A stretch of 64,000 nucleotides of DNA from Thalassospira lucentensis MCCC 1A00383 = DSM 14000 (GTDB lineage Bacteria; Pseudomonadota; Alphaproteobacteria; Rhodospirillales; Thalassospiraceae), in the NCBI RefSeq assembly GCF_000421265.1, contig NZ_ATWN01000006.1, positions 1 to 64,000 of the forward strand, in the 5' to 3' direction. The notes beneath the pieces were generated by a model. The model searched no databases and was not told the DNA's origin. It saw nothing but the letters and a program-made list of their open reading frames with translations. Each line of letters opens with the position of its first letter. The stretch's first letter is position 1. Both the position numbers and the translations under genes were made by a program. Shown piece after piece: positions 19,531 through 28,028 of this stretch.

Positions 19531-20514
19531 ATGTTATCACGTCGCGACATGCTCAAAGGGTCATTGGCCGCCGCCGCCATCGGTGCAGTTGGCAGCACCG
19601 TATTTGTCCCCCTGCGTGCGGATGCCAAGGCCCCTTTGGCCGGTACACAGGCACCGGGGTATTACCGCCTGATGGTCGGGGACGTCGAAATCACCGCCCT
19701 GTCGGATGGTACCGGCCATTTCCCATTGGCCGATCTTTATCTTAACACCACGCCCGAACATGCCCGTACCGCCCTTGCAAATGCGTTTCAGGGCACGCCG
19801 ACACATGTATCGGTCAACGCGTACTTGCTGAATTTCGGGGATCGGCTGGTGCTGCTTGATGCGGGCACCAGTGACTTGATGGGCCCTGCCCTTGGCAAAC
19901 TGCCGGCCAACATCATCGCATCGGGCTATCACCCCGATCAGATTGATGATGTCGTCATCACCCACATCCACACCGACCATACCGGCGGGCTGACACTCAA
20001 TGGCAAAAAGGTCTTTGCCAATGCCACGGTCCATGTGCCGAAACTTGATGCGGATTACTGGCTTGATCCGGCCATCCGCGACGCAGCCCCCGATGAAGCC
20101 AAGGCATTCTTTGATCAGGCGGTCTCGGCCACCAAACCCTATGTCGACAGCAGCACGCTCAAAACCTATGACGCCGATGCGCCAGCCCTTCCGGGCTTGG
20201 TCAACACGACCCATCGCCCCGGCCACACGCCGGGCCACAGCGCGCTGTGGTTTGAAAGCAAGGGCGAAAAGTTTGTCTATTGGGGCGACATCACCCATGG
20301 CGACATCCTTCAGTTCGACGAACCGGGCGTTTCAATCGCCTTTGACGTTGATCCCAATCAGGCGATTGAAACCCGCGAAGCTGCCTTTGCCGAGGCGGTC
20401 GCGGAAAAATATCTGGTTGCTGGCTGTCACATCGCATTCCCGGGCATCGGCCATGTCCGCGAAGATGCCACGATGTATGACTGGGTTCCGATGAATTATC
20501 GCAGCGACGTCTGA
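19531..20514 (+). CDS. Tat-exported MBL-fold metallo-hydrolase
   Basis: This 327-aa protein carries a twin-arginine signal (SRRDMLKG followed by a hydrophobic Ala-rich stretch, cleavage probably near residue 32). The metallo-beta-lactamase zinc motif HIHTDHTGG is at residues 145-153, with a downstream His in HRPGHTPGHS and Asp in YWGDITHGD. The closest recognisable relatives are AHL-lactonase-like or alkylsulfatase-unrelated MBL hydrolases in the periplasm. The substrate is unknown. AGGAGG precedes the ATG at 19531. Export before folding-dependent metal loading fits a Tat route. It ends at a bidirectional terminator facing puuD. Confidence 0.88.
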   Translation: MLSRRDMLKGSLAAAAIGAVGSTVFVPLRADAKAPLAGTQAPGYYRLMVGDVEITALSDGTGHFPLADLYLNTTPEHARTALANAFQGTPTHVSVNAYLLNFGDRLVLLDAGTSDLMGPALGKLPANIIASGYHPDQIDDVVITHIHTDHTGGLTLNGKKVFANATVHVPKLDADYWLDPAIRDAAPDEAKAFFDQAVSATKPYVDSSTLKTYDADAPALPGLVNTTHRPGHTPGHSALWFESKGEKFVYWGDITHGDILQFDEPGVSIAFDVDPNQAIETREAAFAEAVAEKYLVAGCHIAFPGIGHVREDATMYDWVPMNYRSDV

Positions 20515-20550
20515 TCCCCCATCCCCGCCGGGTCTTTGCCCGGCACGTCA

Positions 20551-20591
20551 ACGCAAAAGGGCGGCCGCATCACGCGACCGCCCTTTTGCGT
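20551..20591. terminator. Bidirectional terminator between MBL gene and puuD
   Basis: ACGCAAAAGGGCGG pairs with CCGCCCTTTTGCGT, and the stem extends inward. A/T runs on both sides of the GC core let it serve both convergent genes. Confidence 0.85.
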
Positions 20592-20610
20592 CATCAACCA
20601 AGATTGGTGA

Positions 20611-21807
20611 TTATTCCGGCATGCCCGCACGTATCCACTGGCCAAGCTGGGCACGTTCTTCGTCGGACATTTCCGTGATATTGCCAAGCGGCATGGCCCG
20701 GCCAATCACGGCCTGTGCCAGCACACGCTGGGCATTGGCTTCGATCTGGGCCAGATCATCAAACATCACGCCCGCCGGGGCTTCATCGAACCCTTCGTCA
20801 CGCGGGTTTTGCGAATGACAGCTCGCACAGCGTGTTTGAACAATCGCCAACGCATGATCAGCCGTGATGATGTCTTCATCCGCAAGCTTGACCGCATTAG
20901 GGTCATAGGATGCAAACATCGCCAAAACCGCCATGCCCACACCGGCTGCCGGAAGCTGCCAGACAATTGCCTTACCCGTCCCGCCCGCATTGCGCGTGTT
21001 AAAGAAGTGCCGCACTAGCCCGCCAATAATCAGGATCAACCCAACGATCAACCATGACTGATCGTGCGAAAACAGCATCGAATAATGGTTGCTGATCATC
21101 ATCAGCAACACCGGCAGGGTCAGATAGTTATTATGGGTTGAGCGTTGCTTGGCCTGTAGCCCCAATGCCGGATCAGGCTTTTCCCCGGCCATCAGGCTGG
21201 CAACGACCTTTTTCTGATTGGGGATGATGATGCGAAACACATTGGCGGCCATGATCGTACCAATCATTGCCCCAACATGGATAAAGGCCCCACGCCCACT
21301 AAACACATGGGTAAAGAAATAAGCCGCCACCATGATCAGGATAAACAGGGCGACCGCAAGCTTACCCGTACTTTTGCCAATCGTACTTTTGCACAGGATG
21401 TCATAAATCACCCACCCGGCAAACAGGCTGCCCAGCCCAATCAGGATCGCATCCATCTTGGTCAGCGCCAGAACACTTGGGTCGATCAAATAGCTTTCGG
21501 CACTCCAGTAATACATCGTCACCAAAAGTGCAAAACCGGTCAGCCAGGTAAAGTAAGCCTCATACTTGAACCAATGCAGGTCGGCTGGCATGGATTTGGG
21601 CGCAACCATCCATTTATTGACGTGATAAAACCCGCCGCCATGCACCATCCATGCTTCGCCGTAGACACCCTCATCCATGTCTGGCCGCTTGCGCAAACTC
21701 AAGTCCAGCCAGACAAAATAAAACGAAGATCCGATCCAGGCGATGCCCGTAATCAGATGCGCCCAGCGCAGGATCAAATTGATCCAGTCCTGAAACAGAA
21801 TATCCAC
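20611..21807 (-). CDS. puuD: Membrane urate oxidase PuuD with C-terminal cytochrome c domain
   Basis: This 398-aa integral membrane protein begins MDILFQDWINLILRWAHLITGIAWIGSSFYF and has eight or so membrane segments. A cytochrome c domain at the C-terminus carries heme motif CASCH (about residue 327 from this start) and a distal Met in GRAMPLGN. This is the Agrobacterium-type PuuD that oxidises urate to 5-hydroxyisourate and passes electrons to the respiratory chain instead of making hydrogen peroxide. The longest frame starts at TTG (21834). GTG at 21807, preceded by GGAGG, is preferred. It supplies the urate-oxidising step of the purine route encoded at 31695-41129. Confidence 0.95.
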   Translation of the reverse strand: MDILFQDWINLILRWAHLITGIAWIGSSFYFVWLDLSLRKRPDMDEGVYGEAWMVHGGGFYHVNKWMVAPKSMPADLHWFKYEAYFTWLTGFALLVTMYYWSAESYLIDPSVLALTKMDAILIGLGSLFAGWVIYDILCKSTIGKSTGKLAVALFILIMVAAYFFTHVFSGRGAFIHVGAMIGTIMAANVFRIIIPNQKKVVASLMAGEKPDPALGLQAKQRSTHNNYLTLPVLLMMISNHYSMLFSHDQSWLIVGLILIIGGLVRHFFNTRNAGGTGKAIVWQLPAAGVGMAVLAMFASYDPNAVKLADEDIITADHALAIVQTRCASCHSQNPRDEGFDEAPAGVMFDDLAQIEANAQRVLAQAVIGRAMPLGNITEMSDEERAQLGQWIRAGMPE

Positions 21808-22103
21808 GGCGTTAGAAACCTCCGTCTCGCCCAAGGCAGATGACGATCACGTCATGCTTGGGCTGCCCCTCTTTTGGGAATGATACCGGCGCCGCTTATC
21901 CCCACGCAGACCAAGAATCATTCCAATCACTCTCTTATTCAGTCCTACCATAGGCGTCAGAGCTCCTCTATTATTAACGCCCCGAGCATAATCGAAATGA
22001 CTTTCAAACTATTCTTTAAAATGGCACAGTGGGCGCCACCAAATTGAACAAACAACAACACTAAACGCCAAAAGCCACGACCAGATCAGGAGCATCCCGC
22101 ACC
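21808..22103. other. Divergent promoter region of puuD and a lysR gene
   Basis: This is a 296-bp gap with AT-rich sequence (21940-22020) suitable for promoters. TGGC-N9-GCCA at 22022-22038 is a small inverted repeat 66 bp before the lysR start and may be a binding site. No gene is seen here. Confidence 0.4.
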
Positions 22104-23015
22104 ATGTCCGACTTTGAGGACATCCAGATTTTTGTCCGCGTTGCCGAACTTGGTAACCTTTCTGCCGCCGGGCGCGAATTGCGTCATTCAGCAGCCGTCG
22201 TGTCCAACCGGATTGCACGCCTTGAAGAACGCCTTGGCGTTCGCTTGCTCAACCGCACAACGCGCCGGGTTAATCTGACCACCGAAGGCGATGTCTATTA
22301 CCGGCACTGCCTGCGCATTTTATCGGAAATGCAGGAAGCCGAAAATGCCATCGCCAATCAGAAAAACACCACACGCGGCCCGGTAACGCTGACCTGCCCG
22401 ATTGCATTTGGCAACAAATATGTCGTGCCGATCATTCCAAAATTCGTTGAACAAAACCCGGATGTGCAAATCCGCCTGCATCTGTCGGACCGGCTTTTGG
22501 ATTTGTTGCAAGACAAGGTTGATCTTGCCATTCGCATTGCCGAGCTTAAGGAAAGCTCGCTCATCGTTCGCAAACTGGCGGCCAACAAACGCATGCTGGT
22601 GGCAAGCCCGGATTATCTTGAAAAGCATGGCGCGCCAAATATGCCCGGTGACCTTTTGCATCACAATTGCCTGTTGCTGCGCTTCCCCGGATCGCAACAA
22701 TATCAATGGACGCTGGTCGGCCCGAATGACGAAGGCGCGGCCACCTTGGCGGTTTCGGGCTCAATGGATTCCGATAACGGCGAAGTCCTGACCCGCTGGT
22801 GTCTGGACGGGCACGGCATTGCGCTTAAATCACACTGGGAAGTCGGCGCCCACATCCGCGATGGCCGCCTGAAGGTGGTTCTGCCCGACTATCAACCGCC
22901 ATCACATGCGGTCTATGCGCTGTATCCGGAAAACCGCTATCTGCCGACACGCGTGCGCGCCTTTGTCGATTTTCTGGTCGGTGAATTTGGCGGCACGCCG
23001 CCGTGGGACCGCTGA
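22104..23015 (+). CDS. LysR-family regulator next to puuD
   Basis: This 303-aa LysR protein of the large CrgA/DsdC-like group has the helix-turn-helix GNLSAAGRELRHSAAVVSNRIARLEERLGVRLLNRTTRRV, linker helix, and effector domain (PDVQIRLHLSDRLLDLLQDKVDLAIRI; ALYPENRYLPTRVRAFVDFL). It is divergent from the urate oxidase gene, so control of puuD by a purine-related ligand is plausible. The ligand cannot be read from sequence. It ends at a strong bidirectional terminator. Confidence 0.92.
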   Translation: MSDFEDIQIFVRVAELGNLSAAGRELRHSAAVVSNRIARLEERLGVRLLNRTTRRVNLTTEGDVYYRHCLRILSEMQEAENAIANQKNTTRGPVTLTCPIAFGNKYVVPIIPKFVEQNPDVQIRLHLSDRLLDLLQDKVDLAIRIAELKESSLIVRKLAANKRMLVASPDYLEKHGAPNMPGDLLHHNCLLLRFPGSQQYQWTLVGPNDEGAATLAVSGSMDSDNGEVLTRWCLDGHGIALKSHWEVGAHIRDGRLKVVLPDYQPPSHAVYALYPENRYLPTRVRAFVDFLVGEFGGTPPWDR

Positions 23016-23041
23016 ACACGTTGGCCTACCCCTGCCCATCC

Positions 23042-23083
23042 AAAATGAAAATGCCCCGGCACGAAGCACGGGGCATTTTCATT
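23042..23083. terminator. Bidirectional terminator between lysR and deacetylase gene
   Basis: AAATGAAAATGCCCC pairs perfectly with GGGGCATTTTCATTT (15 bp). A and T runs on both flanks suit termination of both convergent transcripts. Confidence 0.9.
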
Positions 23084-23106
23084 TCAAGCCACATCTAATC
23101 ACGTGA

Positions 23107-24144
23107 TCAGCGTTTGGCCTCATTCAGATATCCACTGAGAACCGCCGCCACATTATGCCCAATCACGTCATGGGCGTAGCCGCCTTCCATGGCAAACACG
23201 GTTTTAAGACCCAAGCGCCCGATCATTTGACCGATGCGTTTAAAATCATCGGTCTGGAGTTTGAAATCACAAATCGGTTCCGCTTCGTGGGCATCAACAC
23301 CCAGTGCAATCACCAGCGCATCGGGTTGCCATGTCACAAGCTTTTGCATGGCCTTGGCATAGCCCTGCCCCCATGCACCAAAATCACTACCACCGGGAAG
23401 TGGGATGTTCAGGTTCGCCCCCTGCCCGTCATTGCGACCGGTTTCATTGGCATAGCCCATGAAGAACGGGAACTGATGGGTCGGGTCGGCATGGAGTGAG
23501 ATGGTCAGAACATCGCCACGTTGATAGAAAATATCCTGCGCGCCATTGCCGTGATGGTAATCAATATCAAGGATCGCGACCTTTTTCGCGCCCTTGGAAA
23601 TCATCCTCTGGGCCGCAATGGCGCAATTATTCAAAAAACAATACCCGCCATAACGGTTGGCATGGGCATGATGCCCGGGCGGACGGGTGAGGGCAAAGGA
23701 TGCCTCGCCATCATGCCACGTCGCATCGGCAGCAGACGTAACAGTCTGCGCCCCCCAATAGGCCGCTTTCCACGTGCCTTGCGTGATCGGTGTATCTGAT
23801 GAAATGGCAAACTGGCCCAGACGCGCGCTGATATGTTCGGGTTTACCGCCAGAAAACCCAGCACTGGGCCAGACATAGGGGAACGCATCGCCCTTGTTAC
23901 CCGCCTTGGCCCATGCGCCCCAGGCGTTTTCGATGAAATCAAGGTAATCGGCATCGTGGATGGCGCGGATCGGATCCATGCCGTGATCAGCCGGATCAAC
24001 AAGTTGCGCCTGTACCGCATGTGCGACCGCATCACGGATAATCGGAATGCGCCGGGCATTTTCAAAACAGGGCACCATGCGCCCGTGGTGCATTTCGCCA
24101 GCACCGTCATGGGCATCGTGGCGGGCATTAAAGAAAACACGCAC
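23107..24144 (-). CDS. Histone deacetylase-superfamily amidohydrolase, acetylpolyamine type
   Basis: This 345-aa zinc hydrolase shows the class II HDAC/acetylpolyamine amidohydrolase pattern: the starting MRVFFNARHDAHDG, the catalytic RPPGHHAHANRYGGYCFLNN, zinc-binding DIDYHHGNGAQDIFY, GVDAHEAEP and the C-terminal EGGY. Length matches acetylpolyamine amidohydrolases, which remove acetyl groups from acetylputrescine or related polyamines. Substrate choice is inferred. The start is taken as GTG at 24144, eight bases after AGGAGA. The longer frame begins at a TTG. It appears monocistronic and lies between two regulators' territories. Confidence 0.88.
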   Translation of the reverse strand: MRVFFNARHDAHDGAGEMHHGRMVPCFENARRIPIIRDAVAHAVQAQLVDPADHGMDPIRAIHDADYLDFIENAWGAWAKAGNKGDAFPYVWPSAGFSGGKPEHISARLGQFAISSDTPITQGTWKAAYWGAQTVTSAADATWHDGEASFALTRPPGHHAHANRYGGYCFLNNCAIAAQRMISKGAKKVAILDIDYHHGNGAQDIFYQRGDVLTISLHADPTHQFPFFMGYANETGRNDGQGANLNIPLPGGSDFGAWGQGYAKAMQKLVTWQPDALVIALGVDAHEAEPICDFKLQTDDFKRIGQMIGRLGLKTVFAMEGGYAHDVIGHNVAAVLSGYLNEAKR

Positions 24145-24234
24145 GGCACAGTTCTCCTGTGAGAAGGGCAAGGAAAGAGCATCTCTAAGGACGCTCCTAG
24201 ATCATCACCCTACCCCGATATGTTTAGAAAACGG

Positions 24235-25404
24235 TTATTTCTTGGCGGTATAGAGCAGCTTTTCAATCGTATCGAGGAATCCGCCCAGCTTATTGCGCAG
24301 ATTTTCCGACTGTGTCGCCAGACGGCTGGCCATTTCGCGGGTCGTATCGGCGGCGTCCCCTGTACGGCTGGCCATGTCGGAAACGACCGTGATGTTATCG
24401 GTGACTTCCTGTGCGCCGCTTGATGCCTGTTCGACATTGCGGGTGATGTTTGATGACAGGCTGGCTTGGGTTTCAACATTGCCCGAAATCATGTCTGAAC
24501 GTGCAGCCAGATCATCAATCACCCCGGCAATTTCACGGATCGACCCAACAGACTGTTCAATCGCGGTCTGGATATCCTGAACTTTTTCTTCGATGCTTTC
24601 GGTGGCCTTACTGGTCTGATTGGCAAGACCTTTGACCTCATTGGCAACCACGGCAAACCCTTTGCCCGCCTCGCCCGCACGCGCAGCCTCGATGGTCGCA
24701 TTCAGGGCCAGAAGGTTGGTCTGGGCGGCGATATCACGGATGAAGCTGACAACTTCGACGATTTCACCGGCAGCCGCTTCAAGCTGGCCAATCCGACCAT
24801 CGGTTTCCTGTGCCAGACCATTGGCACGATGGGCAATTTCAACCGATTCACGTGCCTGATCGGACACTTCGCGGATTGACTGGTTCAGTTCTTCGGAGGC
24901 CTGCGACACCTCGGTCACATTGCTGGCGGTCTGACGCGCCGCGGCGGCAACAGTGGTCGAACGTGCGCTGGTTTCATGGGCAATCGAATTGGCATCACCC
25001 GATGCCTCGGACAAGGCCGAGGCTGCACTGGCAATTTCGTCAACAACGTCAAACGAACCACTTTTGAAATCATCAAGGATGGATGCAAAGCCCGACAGTT
25101 TTTCTTCAATTGAGGCGGTCGCCGCATTGATGCGTTTTGCCGATGACAGATATTCACCAACAAGGCCGGTTTCGACAATCCGGCGATAATACCGGTTTTC
25201 CGAAACGGCGCCCATCGATGCGGCACTTTCGCGCAGGAACGCATCATTACGGTCGATCAACCGGTTGATCGCGATAAACAATTCGCGCATGTCCGAATGA
25301 CTGTCGACATTGGTAATACGCGCTTCGTAATCACCTTCGGCTGCGGCCAGAACCACATCCAGTGCCTTTTTGATACCTGACTTGGAACCACCAAATAGCG
25401 CCAT
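24235..25404 (-). CDS. Soluble methyl-accepting chemotaxis protein
   Basis: This 389-aa chemoreceptor lacks any transmembrane segment. Residues 1-115 form a HAMP/PAS-like input region ([35 protein letters not shown]). Residues 125-385 form the coiled-coil signalling domain, whose hairpin tip [19 protein letters not shown] is at about 226-244. It lacks a CheR-binding pentapeptide at the C-terminus (ends LLYTAKK). It begins 23 nt after a PAS protein gene on the same strand. The two probably act as a split sensor, the PAS partner sensing redox or a ligand and the MCP signalling to CheA. Confidence 0.93.
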   Translation of the reverse strand: MALFGGSKSGIKKALDVVLAAAEGDYEARITNVDSHSDMRELFIAINRLIDRNDAFLRESAASMGAVSENRYYRRIVETGLVGEYLSSAKRINAATASIEEKLSGFASILDDFKSGSFDVVDEIASAASALSEASGDANSIAHETSARSTTVAAAARQTASNVTEVSQASEELNQSIREVSDQARESVEIAHRANGLAQETDGRIGQLEAAAGEIVEVVSFIRDIAAQTNLLALNATIEAARAGEAGKGFAVVANEVKGLANQTSKATESIEEKVQDIQTAIEQSVGSIREIAGVIDDLAARSDMISGNVETQASLSSNITRNVEQASSGAQEVTDNITVVSDMASRTGDAADTTREMASRLATQSENLRNKLGGFLDTIEKLLYTAKK

Positions 25405-25427
25405 TGCGAACCTCGAACCTCTTGGTC

Positions 25428-25997
25428 TTAAAGACTTTGGATGAATTTATCGTACGCCATACCGGCATCGGAAAGCTTTTGCGCAAGAACCTTGGATGCG
25501 GCCATCATTCCGTCCTTACGGTTGGCCGTACTGTCCTCGATCTTGCGCAGCTCCGCATAAAGCGGAATGATCGTTTGCTTAAGAATTCTTGGGTCGGCAA
25601 CACGACGATTTGAATGATAGCCAATCACCTTGTACGCGGCATCAAATGTCGGGGTGATATGGGCATAAACCCAGTAATGATCACCTTTTTTGCCCATATT
25701 CACGACATAGGCAAAAATCTCGTGCCCGGCTGCAATTTCATCCCACAGCATTTTGAAAATGCAGCGCGGCATATCGGGGTGACGGATAAGCGAATGGGGC
25801 TGACCAAGGACTTCCTTTTCACTGAAGTCGGCCAAATTCAAAAACAGTTCGTTGGCATAGGTAATCCGACCTTTAAGATCGGTCTTGCTGACAATCAGTT
25901 CTTCTGGTTTGAAATGGCGTTCCTTGCCGGACGGCTGAACACCTGAACGCTTTTCACTCACCTTCAATACCCCGTTTATATTCTTCTTTCCCTGCAA
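25428..25997 (-). CDS. PAS-domain sensor protein, aerotaxis-receptor-like
   Basis: This 189-aa cytoplasmic protein has a PAS domain at about residues 30-130: [40 protein letters not shown], then [22 protein letters not shown] and a GYHSNRRV ending. This is the Aer-type PAS-3 pattern that often binds FAD. A short helical tail follows. It is directly upstream of the soluble chemoreceptor gene, so an energy-taxis or intracellular signal sensor is likely. Ligand or cofactor is not proven. Confidence 0.9.
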   Translation of the reverse strand: MQGKKNINGVLKVSEKRSGVQPSGKERHFKPEELIVSKTDLKGRITYANELFLNLADFSEKEVLGQPHSLIRHPDMPRCIFKMLWDEIAAGHEIFAYVVNMGKKGDHYWVYAHITPTFDAAYKVIGYHSNRRVADPRILKQTIIPLYAELRKIEDSTANRKDGMMAASKVLAQKLSDAGMAYDKFIQSL

Positions 25998-26290
25998 TTA
26001 AGGCGTGCAGGGAATTTTGACTGTCCGATTATCATGTAACCTTAATTCAGCGAAGAAAAAATGTAAATTTATCTTATATTTCAGACCCTAAGCCCGCTCG
26101 CAAAAATAAGATCAATTCAAAGGCTTAACCTCTTTCACGGATGGGCGATTTGGTCGAATTTACCTACACTGGAAAGCTGAAATTCTTCTAATCGCCCCGA
26201 CAACAGAAGCCACGAAAAGGATTGATACATCCTTGCGTGCGATGTTCATGTATCATTGCCGCGTCAGGCAGGGTTTGTCTTGGGGGATAC
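25998..26290. other. Divergent promoter region between PAS gene and small ORF
   Basis: This is a 293-bp AT-rich gap (notably 26030-26110) between the PAS/MCP operon and the plus-strand 120-aa gene. I saw no palindrome longer than 6 bp and no open frame that looks coding. Confidence 0.4.
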
Positions 26291-26653
26291 ATGCAACAAG
26301 ACCTTCGCAATTTTCCGTTCCGCGTTGTTATTCACGAAAAGCAGTCTGCGCAAAACGTTCTGGACTGGCTTGATAAAAATATCCGCAGTGACCGCTGGAC
26401 CATGGGCATTCGCAACATCGAACTGCCCCGATCCGGGCAATCCGCACCGTTTGTCGACATGGTGATCTATTTTGCGCGCCGCGATGACATGGACCTGTTT
26501 CGCGAACGCTGGGCGGGTAAAACCCGCGAACACAAAGTCAAACTCCGTGGTCTGCGGGCGGCTTTCTATGCGCTGCTGCATCCGGGCACCGAAATGGTCG
26601 CCTATGAAAAGTCATCCGACACACCGACCAAAACGGCAAACGCAAAAACCTGA
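26291..26653 (+). CDS. Uncharacterised protein, 120 aa
   Basis: The protein starts MQQDLRNFPFRVVIHEKQSA after GGGGGA. It contains WLDKNIRSDRWTMGIRNIELP and VDMVIYFARRDDMDLFRERWAG. It is soluble and mixed alpha/beta with a Lys/Thr-rich C-terminal tail, and has no signal peptide. I do not recognise the family. The short strand VDMVIYFARRDDMDLFRERW looks like the second half of a ferredoxin-like fold, which is only an impression. It ends at a shared terminator with the transporter operon. Confidence 0.7.
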   Translation: MQQDLRNFPFRVVIHEKQSAQNVLDWLDKNIRSDRWTMGIRNIELPRSGQSAPFVDMVIYFARRDDMDLFRERWAGKTREHKVKLRGLRAAFYALLHPGTEMVAYEKSSDTPTKTANAKT

Positions 26654-26658
26654 ACAAA

Positions 26659-26690
26659 AAAGCCCCGCGCACCTTAATGCACGGGGCTTT
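26659..26690. terminator. Bidirectional terminator after the 120-aa gene and bmp gene
   Basis: AAAGCCCCG pairs with CGGGGCTTT. On the minus strand it runs into TTTTTTG, a good intrinsic terminator for the nucleoside transporter operon. It also serves the plus-strand gene. Confidence 0.85.
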
Positions 26691-26726
26691 GTCATTTAAC
26701 CGATCCGGATGGATCGAAAACCTGAC

Positions 26727-27809
26727 TTATTTCGGAAGTTCAGCGTCGATGCCTTTGATGTACCAGTCCATGCCAAGCAGCATGCCATCTTCGGCCATTT
26801 CGCCTTCCTTGATGCGAAGCTCGCCTGCCTGATCATAGATCGGGCCGGTGAACGGATGCAGTTCACCCGAAGAAATTTTGGCTTCGACTTCTTCTGCAAG
26901 CGCTTTTACGTCGTCAGGCATGTTGGTGTAAGGCGCCATCTCGACCATACCGCTATCAATACCACCCCAGGTGTCGATCGACTCCCATGTGCCATCAGCA
27001 ACCGCTTTGGCGCGCTCGACATAGTATTTGTCCCAGTTATCAACAATCGCAGTCAGCTGTGCTTTTGGCGCAAACTTGATCATGTCAGAAGCTTGACCGA
27101 AACCAAGAACGCCACGGTTTTCAGCAACCTGAAGCGGTGCCGGGCTGTCGGTGTGCTGCACCATGATGTCAGCACCCTGATCGATCAGGGCCTTGGCTGC
27201 ATCGCCTTCTTTGCCCGGATCATACCAGGTGTTGGCCCAAACGATTTTCACTTTAACGTCCGGGTTCACCGACCATGCACCAAGCATGAAGGCGTTGATG
27301 CCACGCACAACTTCCGGGATCGGGAACGACCCAACATAGCCGATGGTGTTCGACTTGGTCATTTTACCGGCAATTACGCCCGCAACATAACGGCCCTGAT
27401 AGAAACGTGCAGCATAGGTCGAAAGGTTATCGGCACGCTTGTAACCGGTCGCGTGTTCGAATTTCACATTCGGGAACTGCTTGGCCACTTTTTCGGTCGG
27501 GTTCATATACCCGAACGAGGTGGTGAAGATCAGGTTGTGACCGGTCTGTGCCATCTGACGGATAACGCGTTCCGCATCAGCACCTTCTGGCACACTTTCG
27601 ACGTAGCTTGTCGAAGCCGCATCACCCAATTCTTTTTCAATCGCCTGACGGCCAATGTCGTGACGATAGGACCAGCCGTGGTCACCAATCGGGCCAACAT
27701 AAACAAAACCGACTTTTACGTCTTCGGCCTGGGCTGCACCCATGCCCAATGCAAGTGCACCCGTCGCCACAACGGCGGTAAGGGTACGCTTCATGAAACT
27801 TGTATTCAT
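26727..27809 (-). CDS. BMP-family nucleoside/purine ABC transporter binding protein
   Basis: This 360-aa protein has a Sec signal peptide (cleavage after AAQA, about residue 28). The mature part starts EDVKVGFVYVGPIGDHGWSYRHDIGRQAIEKE and contains FTTSFGYMNPT, GRYVAGVIAGKMTKSNTIGYVGSFPIPEV and VQHTDSPAP, all of the BMP (PnrA-like) family that binds purine nucleosides or nucleobases. There is no lipobox Cys, so it is periplasmic rather than lipid-anchored. It is the last gene of the ABC unit, separated from the permeases by a hairpin. Neighbouring guanine deaminase and xanthine dehydrogenase genes point to purines. Confidence 0.92.
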   Translation of the reverse strand: MNTSFMKRTLTAVVATGALALGMGAAQAEDVKVGFVYVGPIGDHGWSYRHDIGRQAIEKELGDAASTSYVESVPEGADAERVIRQMAQTGHNLIFTTSFGYMNPTEKVAKQFPNVKFEHATGYKRADNLSTYAARFYQGRYVAGVIAGKMTKSNTIGYVGSFPIPEVVRGINAFMLGAWSVNPDVKVKIVWANTWYDPGKEGDAAKALIDQGADIMVQHTDSPAPLQVAENRGVLGFGQASDMIKFAPKAQLTAIVDNWDKYYVERAKAVADGTWESIDTWGGIDSGMVEMAPYTNMPDDVKALAEEVEAKISSGELHPFTGPIYDQAGELRIKEGEMAEDGMLLGMDWYIKGIDAELPK

Positions 27810-28002
27810 TATGTAGTCTCCCTGTTAATCAGCAGATCAGGATTTAAACACATTCCTGTTTGCAATCAATGACGTGTTCTCACGCGAACCAAGACTCAAA
27901 CAAACCGGCCGAACAGATTGACCGCCTTGCGTGAGTTTTGGTCCGTCGCGCTCTTCCTCCCGCTGGGCTGGAACATCATTTGTCGTGTTCCGGTCCCAAT
28001 CG

Positions 28003-28028
28003 CAGACCGGCCTTAGTGGGCCGGTCTG
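28003..28028. repeat. Hairpin overlapping the permease stop codon, before the bmp gene
   Basis: CAGACCGGCC and GGCCGGTCTG form a perfect 10-bp stem. The stop codon of the permease gene lies in its 6-nt loop. No T-run follows. It resembles an mRNA-stabilising or attenuating hairpin between membrane and binding-protein genes. Confidence 0.65.

Noticed and set aside
22022-22037. Possible sigma-54 promoter TGGCACA-N4-GCGCC before lysR
   Set aside because: The -24 part fits, but the -12 half lacks the TT and the surrounding sequence is an inverted repeat. A LysR gene is not a typical RpoN target.
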